Below are positions 25,301-48,800 of a stretch of 64,000 nucleotides of DNA, piece by piece. Under the pieces are notes generated by a model that was not told the DNA's origin, ran no database searches, and worked only from the letters and a program-made list of their open reading frames with translations. Position 1 is the stretch's first letter. Each line of letters begins with the position of its first letter. The position numbers were made by a program, and so were the translations under genes. The stretch comes from Anisakis pegreffii (lineage: Eukaryota; Nematoda; Chromadorea; Rhabditida; Anisakidae), in assembly GCA_035041965.1 (NCBI GenBank), contig JAPYMA010000299.1, forward strand, positions 144,414-208,413, read 5' to 3'.

Positions 25301-26629
25301 TTTTTTAACTTTTAAACACTCGAACACGCTAGAATGTTCAACAGTTAAAAAAATAACCAAGCTGTCCAAAGTTAACCACTATAGTTTCTGTTGGTTTTTT
25401 TGAATGTTTGAAATGCTGAACACACCAGAAAATTGTAAAATTTTTCATGCGTGATGTTGAGAATGTCGAGCCAGTGAGATAAGGCCATTTCAAATTCTAT
25501 AATAATTTGCTGGAAATGAAAAGGGAGTGATGGCATGACATCGAAATAGTGTTGAATAATCATCGGATATTAAAACTCATTTGCGAATTCTCCATGTGTT
25601 TAATGCTGATTGGTTTATGTCACAGAAATGATGCAGCATTCATTTGCATTCTGCTGATTAAAGTTGATAATAAATTTAGGTTTATGTTAAAAACAGATAC
25701 GATTGTTATCAAATTGCTGCTTTTTCCAATAGATTGAGATGTATTTGTTATTGCTCGTGCACTTGATACAATTACAATTTGTGACGAAAAGGGGAAAAGA
25801 TTATGCTTGCTAATTTAATAGCTAGGATGTGGAGTCGACAACACACTCTGAGTTACATCAGTTTTGAGGTCAAAACACCACTCTCGTGATAGTGTCGAGG
25901 AATGAACCTCATTCCATTCCAACTATTAATTTGTGAAACTGAAGATGTAATAAAATCGCATTGGTTCACTGTTTTGCCTCTTATCGGTTGGTTGCAAAAT
26001 GTTATTGGCAGTTTACGAATTCATGTCATCTTTAATTTGTGCCACTTGTTGCCTTCCGCTTCTAAATGCATTTGTAAATGCAAGTTGGGGAAATAGTTGT
26101 TCGCGTATTTTCAAGGAAGTACCTTCCATAAGCAAAAAGTTTTTACTTGGCTGTTCACAAGAATCGATTATAGCATGCATCAAAGGGGGAAGAATGATTA
26201 CCAGATGAGTTGAATAAATGAATTGGTAATTAAATAAAATAATTGAATAGAATATGTTGTAAACGAAAAATTCTCATAGCTGAATGAATGTTTGAAGAGT
26301 GATTGTGGAATGGCTTATGTTAAAGCGGTAAAAATGTTCAAGAGTGGAATTTGATTTAAGCATCAGAAAGTAATATATTGAGTTGAATGGATTTGACGAA
26401 GCAACCAAAAAGAAAACAAAAAATGAGCAGTGGAATAGAAGAAGTATTGGTTGTTTTTAGCATATGTCTACAATTGAGTGGAAATAAGCACACATTCACA
26501 TCTACATCCACACAAACATTATTCTTGTTGGTGAAGAACGAACGGTGTTGTGTAAACGATTTCGTTAACTAGTACAGCAAACGTTATATCCTCAGCAGCA
26601 GTTAGCCAACTGAACACACAACTATTGTT

Positions 26630-26712
26630 ATGATTATGATTGTAATTATGATTGTGATTATGATCGTGATTAGGATTTATTGTTAGTAATTATTATTATT
26701 ATTATTATATCA
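26630..26712. repeat. ATTATGATTGTG / ATT microsatellite
   Basis: Alternating ATTATGATTGTG-like units that pass into (ATT)n. Confidence 0.75.
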
Positions 26713-28511
26713 TGATTGATTATTTTCATTATCATCCCTATCCATTGTCATTGTTAATTGCTTGCGGCATCACTGAACTGTATTCTTTGATTCCCATAGC
26801 GTCACCTTTCTGTAGTTTACTGCTGTCCATGAATTGAAAATTTTGCATGGTTTAATGGAATTTAAAGTTGCTGACATTTTTCCATAATATCAGAAACGAA
26901 TTTTTGTTGGTAGAGAATTCGGTGCGAATCGATTCTTTGAAAAATAATATATTGTGCTGTGTTGAGTGCACATGAAATCTTTTGCTTGGTTGCTTCGCAT
27001 TTCTCTCTTATCTTTTTAGAGGATCCGTTTTCAGATTTCCGGTGGAAGCATTGCAAACTGAGTTGGATACCCGGCCAATTTTGAAATGTTTTCCAATGTG
27101 TGCCATTTTCTTCTTTTTTGAGAATGCGTTAGAGAATTCGATTTCGCAAATTTAGAAGCTGAAGATTTTTTTTTTGATATCCCTTAAACTTTCTATGATT
27201 TTTTCTTTCTGTATCTTTAGGGTTTTCCACTTGCTGAACTCTTTGAATAAGGTAGAATATTAAACTGCAGTGTCTATTTTAGCTTTTCGTGTTACCCCTA
27301 AATTGACATGCTCCTGACATCATCTTCATCATTGTTGTACATAGTCATTGAGTCCCTATCTAAATTGTTATTGCTTCTTTAATTTCTATCAAAATTTTTC
27401 CCTGTATCTGACCTTATTTTTTCTATACCGTTGTGCGTATTCGATTTTCTACAAAATAATCTCTGGCCAGTTATAAGCAGTGCATTCACTTTACCATATT
27501 ATCGTGTGCTCGCTGAGGTTTCATGCGATGAAAATCTATCGGTTTTTTTTTGAATGCTATTTTATTTATTTAATAGTCTCAAAGAATTGAGATCAACAGA
27601 AACGAATATTATTTTCTTTAGAGTAATTATTCATTTGGCGTCATCTCTGAATTTTGATCTCTTCATGGAAGCTATTCAACTCAATAATTTTTTTGCAATC
27701 ACTGCAAATTCAACTCAATAAATTGCATGAATCAAATCCTTGATGTGATGAGTTTTGTTCGCATTCCCGTCACATTACAGGAGATGGAACAACTACAGAA
27801 CGAATGAATTTGGACTAGCAACGAGAAAAGATGAGCTAATGTAATCAAATCCAAAATTTGTTTCCCATTCAATAATATCGTATTGCAGGTGTACATCTCA
27901 GCTCTAAATAAATACAATTGTAATATGCAAATAAATCAAGCACCACTTATCCGCTGTCTGAATTTCTTACATCATTTATTCACTCCACTTCATAAACCTA
28001 TTTCGCTTTGTCCAATCATCATCATCAACTTAGTTCTCATTCGACAAAATATTCGCTGAATCACCGTACGGCCATTGTTAATGAGTCTGTTTGTACACAG
28101 CGACGATGCCTGAACAATTTGCTTTATAAAATTCTGATGATTCAGTTGAATATCATATAATTTATTCTTTCTTTGGATTTGATTTGTCAAACCCTTCCAA
28201 ACAGATTCAAGCCGTCCCGCAGTAGTTGTCAGCTGTCTGGCTATATTAATAAGACGCTACCAATAATTTTAGTTTATTTATCTGAACAGCCTAATGTAAC
28301 CATTTTGTATTGCCTAATGTAAATACTCATCACATTTCGAATTATCATGTCTTATTTGATCACTGCTAGTGTCTTATGTTTCAACTTCTTGATTAATTGT
28401 TTCATAGCAGCAGATTATTGAAATTACACTGCGTAACAGATAAATTATGCCAAAATGAAGTCATTTTCTGGGACGGTTTTCTAAGTGGAATCCAGAAATG
28501 AATTTTTTGCA

Positions 28512-29066
28512 TCGCTATAAGCAGTTTTTTGTGAATAATCATCAGGAAGCTCAAAAGGATGAATTTCACTGCCTGAAAAAAGTTGACTTTTCTTTCGCAC
28601 ACAAGCTGAAGCGAGTGTTGTTTATGTGCAAATTGACCTACAGAATCCGAATCCAGAATCTGATATTTCCTATCTCGCGCTAATCATCCGTGAAAAGCGC
28701 TTAAACGTTCCAGATGCCACACTGAAATTTGCGTACCATTTCTCGCGAACGACTGAACAAATTCGCCCGCTTAAAAACGTGCATTGTGTTGAAGCGCCAT
28801 GAATAATCAAGGGAGCAGTGGACGAATGTGAAATAAATGAAGAATGTAGACGAAACACAAATGGCAAGAGCAGATCACTAGACGCAAACATGAAAGGTAC
28901 CAATGCGAAACACGAAAAACATAGCACTACAAAGGTAGGGAATAGGGAGTGATGAAAACCATTTCCGGTTCTTCATATAGTATTTTGTACAGGCAATGCA
29001 TTTTTTCAGACAGTGAAATTCCTGCCTTTGGCCGTCTTTTGGATTTTGACGGTTATCTGAAAAAAG
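28512..29066. repeat. Pair of short repeats in inverted orientation
   Basis: Plus-strand 28518-28580 (GCAGTTTTTTGTGAATAATC ... GAATTTCACTGCCTGAAAAAA) matches the reverse complement of about 29000-29055 (GCAGCTTTTTTCAGATAACCG ... GAATTTCACTGTCTGAAAAAA). They share the same order of blocks and diverge between them. Either these are two copies of one repeat family in opposite orientation, or they are the ends of a 0.55-kb element. Confidence 0.55.
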
Positions 29067-30389
29067 CTGCCGAATTCTATATAGAAAACTCTCCCGGAAA
29101 ATAAGCGACCTTCCCTGCATAATTTTTTTAGTCACACAGTGTCATTCTTGCTGGTTCTTCGGATATTTTTTACGTAAAGAATTATTAAGAGAATCATTAA
29201 GAGATTGCGTGATTGTGAACAGCAAACTTTTTGACTTCTTTGCTATCACTGATACGAACCAATTATTTATTTGGGCCCAACGATTTTCGATTCGCTTCTG
29301 TTCAACCCCATTTGTCTCAACACGTTTTATTCAATACAAAATCTATTGAAGCTTAATTGAGGAATGAGTTCAGATAATCTCGCCTAATAGATTACTCAAC
29401 TAATCAAGCGTTAATTCAAACAAAAGAATGTTAGCTGATTTACGAATCGATGCGCTTGCAACGTCCGTAAAAAGCTCAATCAATATGTTCCAATAGTTTC
29501 ATCAGTATGAGTGTCGTTCAAAATCAGTGATGCTCTTCATGTTGATGAAAGATGTTGTTTCAGTGTGACTCGGATCTAGGATTTCCACTTTCGCGTTGAT
29601 ATTGAACTTTGAACTGAAACTTCTTTCTATACAAAGTAAAATTTAAATTCATGTAAAATTCAAGCTCGAGATCGAATACGCTCTATGAATTAAGCCTACA
29701 CATCTACATTTCACTTTCGAATTCTATCAGCATTCAAAAGTCTCGAATCGATTAACAGTTGTTTTTTTCTGCACTCATGTAACGCAGCAGCAGTTGATTA
29801 GCAGCAATTACCTCCGTTTATATTACGTGTGATATTTCTGAGTTTGTATGTTCATCACTGGTGAGAGCTTTACAAACACTGCGATGTAGAATTCTTGTTT
29901 GAGTTCACTAAAACTATTATTTATTACTGCCTTTCTGGTTTATTCTGTAATGAGTTTTCTTCATCGTGAAGCTAAATTCTTTATTCAAATTTGCTTCTAT
30001 CGTTATTTCCTCATACGACTCACAACAAACCATTCACAAGAATCATTCACAAGAGCCACCTCCTAATCTAGATCATTATTTTCAGTTTGACAAGATTCTT
30101 CATTCGGTTTTGCTGTAGAAACTTATTTTTGATTATCATCATTAATATTTTTATGATTGTAAATTTCATTAACTTTTTCATCAGTGTTGCTTTGATTACC
30201 GCTGTTCAGTAACTGAAAAAATGTTGTGTCATATGATTCGAGTACAATGGTTGGTGCTGAATGTTGATATAATAGAAGCTCATTCGATTGACTCAAGTTC
30301 TAAGTGCGCTATGCGCTCGAATGTGCTACGCAATAATAATACGTTCGAATTGCGTTTATTCCATATCAAATTATAACAGTGTTGTGTAG

Positions 30390-40270
<9,881 letters not shown>

Positions 40271-42835
40271 AGATCGAATAATGATGATGATAATAAATAA
40301 CAACAACAACAATAATAATACGAATAATAACAATCATAAAAATAAATATAACAATAAAATGGTGATATTATTAATATCAACAGTACTGATATGTTTGTTA
40401 TTATTTTGGTGCTAAAGTAATTGTCCAATTATAATTATTCATTGATTCGTTTTGCTGGATTTCTTTGTTTCCAAATTGAAATTTTTCTTTTTTTTCTCAC
40501 AACAAAATAACTTTGAGTGTACGTGCATTCGATGCTTTAGAAATTTGCTATCAAATTCAGAATTTTTAAAAAATTTTCATAACCATTCATTCGAATTTCT
40601 TACGCGTACAGCACTGCCTAAAGCAATCTCTTCCATTCAGCTCTTTTTGCTCGAACAATCATTCGAGTTTAGGTGTTTTTTAACAACTTATTTATTCACT
40701 GCACACATATTTTTGATGAGTTTTCACTTCAAAAAACTATTTATATGCCTGCTGTATCTTATACGAGGTAAATGAATAGTCGCTCAACTTTCTGATCCAT
40801 CCGAATTAATTCATTGTTGCAGCGGTGATTCGTTTTTGTGTAAGGTAGGTGGGCGTGATGAGATGAGTGGAATACAGTTGTAGAGAGCAAGTGAACTTCG
40901 TTGAATGATGTTATGAAGTGAATGATGTGCTTATGCTAAATTATATAACTATTTATTTATTTAGTCGTTCGTTTATTTCATATGATGATGACAAGTTCAG
41001 CCGAAAATTTGCGAGCAAACTGAGGCTAATTTTAAGTGTGCCACAATGCAGAAACCGTGATTAATTGTTATGTTTTTTAATAGTTCTTTGAATTTGTGCC
41101 TGAGTTTCGAAAATATTACTTAAGTTTTATTTAGATGATTGATGCTACTGAGCAGAGATTTATCCATCGGTATCTCAACGTCGGTCAGAGGAGCTGTCCC
41201 AATTAGTCTCTCGATCTATTGTTTTTCTTCTGTTTTTTTCTACTATTTTTTTCAGATGTTCTGAGGCCTTATTACAAATATGTTTATTTTTATGAGCCAC
41301 AAACACATTAAAAGTCTAGTGAATGTATTTGTTTGACAATGCATACATAGCATTTTCGTTATATTATGTCATTTGTAGTTACACATTTATTTAACTTGAA
41401 TTTACTCGAATACGACTATCATTTTGACTCAAAAGTTGATTTTTATTGTTCGCTTATTGTGCTTCACTCTTCCTTCAGCCAATATACTTCAGTTCGGTTA
41501 TTTAAAGCAAGTGTTACTTCACGTTAACAGCTACTGTTCTCGAATTTGATCCTGTCGACATCGTTCGCTTGAAAATTGCAAATGCCGACAAATTGAGATG
41601 ACAAGCAAACGTTTAGTTACTGCAAATCGGTTTTACTAGATAATCTTCCTCACTAAATGCTACCGCCAAGTGAGCAAACTATAGGTTCTTCAATGAAACA
41701 AATACTCCCTTTGAATAAGTTAGGAAAAGCGAAAATGATTCAACAACCTAAAAGTGTTGGGTTTTAGGTGGAGTCTTAGGCTTGGGATCAAATCGTTTCC
41801 ATTTAGATAGTTGATACTCTTCAATCGTGATTAGGCTCTCATTTCCGGAACGAGATTTGGCTTCAACTGAGGCCAACTGCAGCGAAAATATGAATACTAT
41901 TTTATTGTATGAACATTATTGCATCGTTTTATTATATGAACACAATAATCTGATATGAAAATATCAGTGAGCAATAGATAAAATGAACAAACACCGTGCT
42001 AAACGTTGCGTCAGTTAATCTTTCGAAGAGTGACGCTGAAAAATACACAAAATAGGATGACAACACACTTCGTAGGGTTGGAGCCTTCATTAGCCACAGA
42101 AAATCATGTGTTACCTCTAGCCATCCAACACGTAAGTGGTCAGTTCCGGAATTCTGATTCTAGAATCAACCAAAGAAAACAAAATAACATCTTCCTTACC
42201 AATCAGCATTACATCATTCAGAATATACACTTGCTTACTACCAATATTTTCGCTCTCTTCTTTCTGTTGTACTTCTCATAAACTCTCACTCCCAAAATAA
42301 AAATGGCAAAAATTTTCGATTGGTACTTTCCAACCTTTCTTCTATTCGCTGTCATGGCACATTGCAGCTATTTTATTGAGGAATTGAGGCAGTCAGAAGA
42401 AATTCAAACCCTATTATCTACGACATTCAATCATATATTGAACAGTTTCTGTTGATGTATTTTAATCGAAAAAAGTCGACCGCTGTAAGATATCTAATGG
42501 TATTTTTATTCAGTTACTAATTGCGAAATCAAATCGACAACAATAGATAATCAAACTAACAAAACATTTAAAATTATCAATATGATACATCACAAAAACG
42601 ATTAATTCACATTATGGTAAAATATGAACTATAAATTTATCGCTTGCAAATCCATTGCAAAATTAAAATCTATTGACACGTTAAAACCAGTAAAATACGA
42701 ACGGTGCGAAAATGAATGAAAATATTTTTGAAAACTTTGGACAATTAATACCGATCACTGCTGAAGACGGTAAATAAGAATCGAAGATAAGAATCACATC
42801 AATTCAGATTCGAAGCAATTTTTGAACTGAATCAA
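40271..42835. other. Convergent intergenic region with junctophilin 3' UTR
   Basis: Holds the 3' ends of junctophilin (plus) and the dehydrogenase (minus). AAC/AAT-rich low complexity, with AATAAA-type hexamers near 40292 and 40343, follows the junctophilin stop. A truncated short repeat lies at 42406-42500. No gene was seen in between. Confidence 0.55.
42406..42500. mobile_element. Truncated copy of a small inverted-repeat element
   Basis: 95 bp nearly identical to 43017-43111 (two differences noticed), beginning AAACCCTATTATCT after the same AATTC flank. The right terminal inverted repeat is missing. Confidence 0.8.
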
Positions 42836-45800
42836 CTAGTTTTTGGGTAGTGGCACTGGCGGACCGTCGAGCATTCTAGCACCGATACGCATACCACCAA
42901 TATCGACTGTTAACTGCAAAATATTCAATGATAACCTCGACAAAAATGAGCATCTGTTCAATTAATAAACATGAATGAGATTCAAGAACGTGAACACCTT
43001 ATCTGTTTGCAAATTCAAACCCTATTATCTACGACATTCAATCATATATTGAATAGTTTCTGTTCATGTATTTTAATCGAAAAAAGTCGACCGCTGTAAG
43101 ATATCTAATGGAATAGATAATAGGGTTTAATGTTCACATGAGCATTAGAGTGTGGTGCGAGAATCGGGGACCTCGTCCCCGAATACCTGTTCACGAATTT
43201 TTTCGAGCCGGCCGTATTTTCGGGGTCCCGACTGCAAAATTTCATCCCCGATTTCCCCCGTCCCAGACTTTTTTACGTCCCAGCATCACACTACTACAAA
43301 CTACTACCTCTCAAAGTCAGTTTAGAATATCACGCAATAGAACAATTATCATACAGCCCTACGTGGAAATGATATAAGGAAGGAATGTAACAAACGCATG
43401 CTTATACTTAGTTCTGAATAAAAGACTGCCGAAATTCAAAAGTTTATTTCACATGTTAATAACAGAGATTCAGGTTGGTTGACAAAAAACGGTAACCTAC
43501 TTCATCGTCGAGTGAAATATCAGAATTGACCCAAGCATATGCAAGTGGACGGTGTAGGCGTACACTATACGTACCGGATGTTATTTGGCCTATTCGCTGC
43601 AAAAATTGAAATAAAAATCAGAAAATGATTCTTTTTAAATGCTCACATGAGCATTAGATTTCATTGCAAATGTTCATTTCAAACTTGGTAAAATCTAACA
43701 AACTATCCAGTAAGCAGTGAGGTGGGATCAAAATTAACCTCTTCAGCTCCATGCTTCCTAACAACTTCCATGCCTTTCGGAACAGTGGCCCAGTCATGTA
43801 CCTCTTCGAGTGGATCACATTGTAACAACACCTTGAAACAAGCAGACGAGATGAATATTACAAGAATAACTTAACAGAGAAAATTTTTAAAACAATAAAA
43901 ATGGTACTCTAAAATTGAAAATTTGATTACACTGAGAGAGAAATACTAATCTTAGAAATCAAATAGATGACAGAAAAATGAATGAAGTTATCGGCATATT
44001 CAATACCTGTTTTCTTTTCCACTGTTTGTGTGATAGTTCAAGAACGGAAGCCTTTCCGATGAAATCCTTCTTGCTCAAATCCACCAAATGACCCAAACCA
44101 CATTCGTATGGATTCGTGTCCAAAGTTAACTGGAAACACTCTCGTAACAGGGAATGAAAGAACAACAACGATAAGAAATCAATGAACAATCAACTCACTT
44201 CTCTGCCCCATAGTTTGAAGCCATGTTCTAAACGCATCATGTTCAAAGTGGCTTGACCAAAATTAACGATTCCATAATTCTTGCCTTCTTTCATCATCGT
44301 ATCATACAATTTCAACGTATCAGCTCTAAAAAATTTTCCACGTTCAGCTGGCTAGCTGATAACACAGTGTGCCTTGCAATGAATTCTGGTGCGTTGAGAA
44401 GAGCGTTTCAATGAACAATATTTAAACATTCAGCAATCACCTATTATGGAAGAACTCAAACGAAAGTTGACCAGTAGAAGTGGATGTTCGGGCTGCAATA
44501 GCGGGCACATTGTTCAATCGTAAAAGTTTAGTGGTTCGTTGTGGGAATCCGGCATCAGATACATCACTTTTCGTTAGTTCTTGCAATACCTGAATGGGGT
44601 GAGTGCTTAAAAATTAAACGATACAAAATGGTCAGTCATCAAATCAAGATTATATAATGTGAGAGGGAAGCACTGGAATAATAGGAATTAATCGTACTTA
44701 CATGACGACTATAAGGACCAACAAGAGCGAGTGAAGCAAGATATTCGCCAACTGCAGAAATTTCAACCTTCATTTTCATTTCATCGGCTGCTCTTTGGAT
44801 CCAGTAGAGATCACGCGATTCTCTCTCTGGATCGGTTAAGAGAATGAAATTTGTCCTAAAGAAATCGATAAAATGATATAATTTTCTCAACGTCTATTCG
44901 AATAAAAGCATACATCATCAATAACCAGTGACGAACTATTGAAACAGCAAATTTCGATACCCAATAAGTTCGTTTCATGATTAACACACATGATGATGAA
45001 TAGTTGTTCTCGAAAGATTCACCTAAATTGATCATGATGGAAAACTTTAAGTGGTGCAAGTATGTTTCCACGTCGTGTTAGCATCAAACCAGACGTAATT
45101 GCACCTAGTGGAGGTACTGCATTTGTTAAAATACGATCTAAAAACACTTCTGCATCTGGTCCACGCACCTGTAAGTTGACAATTAATAGTGCAATCCACT
45201 AATGACCTAAAATATTCCACTCTCTAAACACTCTTCACAGAAGTTTTCAATAGGCAAGAATCATACGATCCATTATTAAGAAATGAAAATTAACCTCGAT
45301 TTTTCCTTTCCACGATAAATCGATAATACCACATTTATTCGTGACCATTTCATATTCACGTATCATTGCTGGTAACTGTGGTTCATTTTCAACCGAGAAC
45401 GTTTCTGCAACCTGAAAGATGATCCAACTGAAACAAAGACAATCGAATTACTGACAGAGAAAAACCTCTTCAAAAGTTCCAATATTTGTACCGGTTAATT
45501 CGTCATGATGGAATATCACTCACCTCCCATCCATTTCTGAATGAGAAAATGCCACCTTCTTTTGCAAGTCTTGCGTAAACACCACTGAGTCGTTCAGTCG
45601 GTCGACCACCAGAACGATTTGTATACGACCAATTATAGAACATTGAATACGTTTCACGACTCTTTTTATTCAGGAATTTACGCGTTACCCATCGATCAAA
45701 TCTGCACATACCAAGTTATTCACATCATCAAAAAACATTCAGCCATTCAACGATCTACACCCTAATAACGCGCATCGTTCACCAACAAACGCAAAATTGG

Positions 45801-48800
45801 TTTATTATTCTAGTTTGGTTGGCCACATATTCACTATAATGGTGAACTATGCCGAATTGCAATATGAGGTATTAGCTAACATTATTTGAGTACAAGAAGA
45901 AGATTTGCACTTGATGTTGTTTTGGTAATGAGGAGGAGAATGCGATTCATAGCACTTTTGACCCATTTCTCATTAGAGTGCGTTCGTCAGAATAGAACTT
46001 TAAAAAAATGTCTACCTGTTCGCATCAGTATCAAATAGCTCAGATGGCGGCTCACCATCAACAATCCAATCAGCCAAATATTTCCCAATACCACCACCAC
46101 TCGATATGCCGTCAAAGTAAGCCGACTAGAAAAAACACCTCTCAATTCCTAGTAAAATCGATCAATGTGAACACTGTTGTTCTTTTGAAGTTTAAAAAAT
46201 TTACCACTTATCGTGTTTGACTGAACGGATATAGGACTGAAATTTATTTGATCTAATTAATAAGTGAAGTAAATACCTGAAGCCAATAGTTCTGTTTCCA
46301 GCTTGTTGGTCCAACCAGTGGATACCCATCAGCAGTCATCGTAAATGCTGACGCTTTTGCATCCACTGGTGCACCTTTTAACGAGGGAATCAGATCGCAC
46401 GCACCTTTATACGCTTCATTGAGACGTTCGAAGTGTGGTTCCAATTTAATATCTGATAATAAGTATTATGAAAGATAAATAAATAATCGACTAGTCAACA
46501 ATTCTTGTCCTGAGTAAAAAAGATGTACATCAATCGGTACAATAAGTGAGTCGAACGATGGAATCGCTCGCATATGAAACGAAAACGAGCATAATATCTT
46601 CGTCACCATTAAACACTGGACTGTATTCGGCTTAATCTTTTAATTTACGCGGACTGAATAATTACACGTCCGATGTTTACAAATACTGAATACCAGAACG
46701 AGTTGAAGTGTAGAACAAACGCTGTGAAAAATGTATTTTAATCAAGTGTGGGAATAGTCTGAAGTTGAAATTCTTGAATGTGAACAATCAATCACATAGT
46801 GCTAAACTGCTAATCTTACCGTCTGGCACTTTGTGTCGCCATTCTTCATGAATTGTCACACCAGAAGCACGCCCCTCGAACCCACCAAACATCAGATGAT
46901 CGCCAAATCGTCGAATATAGAAAGTACTGTCGTGATCAATAATTGCCGGTAGATTCTCTAAGTGACCAACCTTAAACATCACATTGAATGAAGAAGCGAA
47001 TAGAAATTTATTACGACTGTATAATGAGGATAACAGCACAGACTTCTTGAAACTGGTCGGTGAGACTAATGAATAATCACACTGATAAAAATTCAAAAGA
47101 ATGTAGTGTAGATATTGCGCTGTGAAAAAAAATCTTGAAACATTCTAAATAGAGTTTGTGAGTTGGAATTGACTGATTCATGGGGAACACAACAAAAGAT
47201 AGCAATAATGACCCCAAACGTTACCTCAGGTACTGGTCCAATCGATGCGTACTGATGCTCAATGTGAACCAGAGGAACATCATAGTTCGTCAACTTGGCC
47301 ACTTCGTTCGCCCATAGGCCTAAATATTCAGTGGTAAAAAGCGATCAGGTCAAACAGTCGATAAAAGCATATGTAGATTAAATACAGTGGTCAATTTAAA
47401 CACACATTATCATCCCGCATAGAAAAAAAAGAAAGTATAAATTCTAAAACAAATCAGAAAACCAACCAGCGGCATTGACGATATTCCTTGTGCGTATCTC
47501 ACGGCCATCTTCCAACTGCACCAACCATTCATTATTTGCAACAGGAATAATCTTAAACTTTGGGCATTGCTCAACAATAGTTGCACCTCCATTTTCAGCT
47601 CCTTTCGCTAAAGCTCTTGTCAGAGCTTGGGCATTGATGAAACCATCACCTGTCGTATACAATGCACCACGTACTTTTGACACGTCAATTATTGGTGCCA
47701 ACTTCTTCACTTCATCTGCGTCGATTAATGACGTTTTACATACATCACCTGTCTGCAATACAATCATATTACAATGAGAAAACCTTTCTTCTTGTACACT
47801 TTTCTCATTTTGAATAACTTCGTAATTAAGTTACTTCGCAGTTCTATTCATCATACTGCTTAAAGCGCAGTTGAAGAAAGACAAATGTGAATGACACGTA
47901 GAATGAGCAATACCTGGAAGTAGTCCCGTGCGACGTAACGACGGAATTCTTCCATTCTCGTATCATTGGTTGCCAATCGCACAGTGCCTGTTTGCGAAAA
48001 ATCAACATTCTGCAAAAAGAAATAGGTACGAGAGCACTGGTACCTAACAGGCACACGCAATAGTACATCTTCTTGATCGCACAATAATTGGACACCACTT
48101 TATTGTAACTCGATAAGCCTTAAGAGTTAGATCGTTCATTCTCCAGTTGATGAGTGACTGCTACATCAACCAAGTCGCTCAAAACAGCATTTTTGTCATG
48201 CTCATTACGTCGTGTCTTTAATCAACACTCAGGGGAGGGCCCTAATACCTAACTCGATAAAGAAGAGATAAATGCGATAAACCTACAAAATCGAGCAAAT
48301 TCTTTGAATCAATCAGAACAAAATAAAGCGATAACACATAGGTGATTAAACGAAGAAATGAATAAACTAACCTCACCAGTCTCCTTACCAATGCGATTAT
48401 ACAGATCCACTGAATAGGCAAGTATAGGTTTATATCGATGTGCTGGATGACTAGCACTGACAAGACCTGGCTAAAACAACAAACACAGTTCGACAAGATG
48501 GAATATTTCAAAAGAAAAAATGTAACAGTATGTGTTAGAATACAAATAACGTTAATATATCAATCACAACACTTCGCCCTACAAAATTCAACGTGTATGA
48601 AGAAATGAGCTGACCAAATTGAACACCACGAAATGGCGTTTAGATATCGCATGAGGATGTCATAAAAGTGAAATTTGAAATGAACTTAACATAAAGCAAA
48701 CAAAATAAGCCATCCATTATCGGACACGGAAATAAACATCAAAAACGAAACAAAATCGAATGCAACCACCCATTAATTAGTTGAACACAACTTATTTAAA

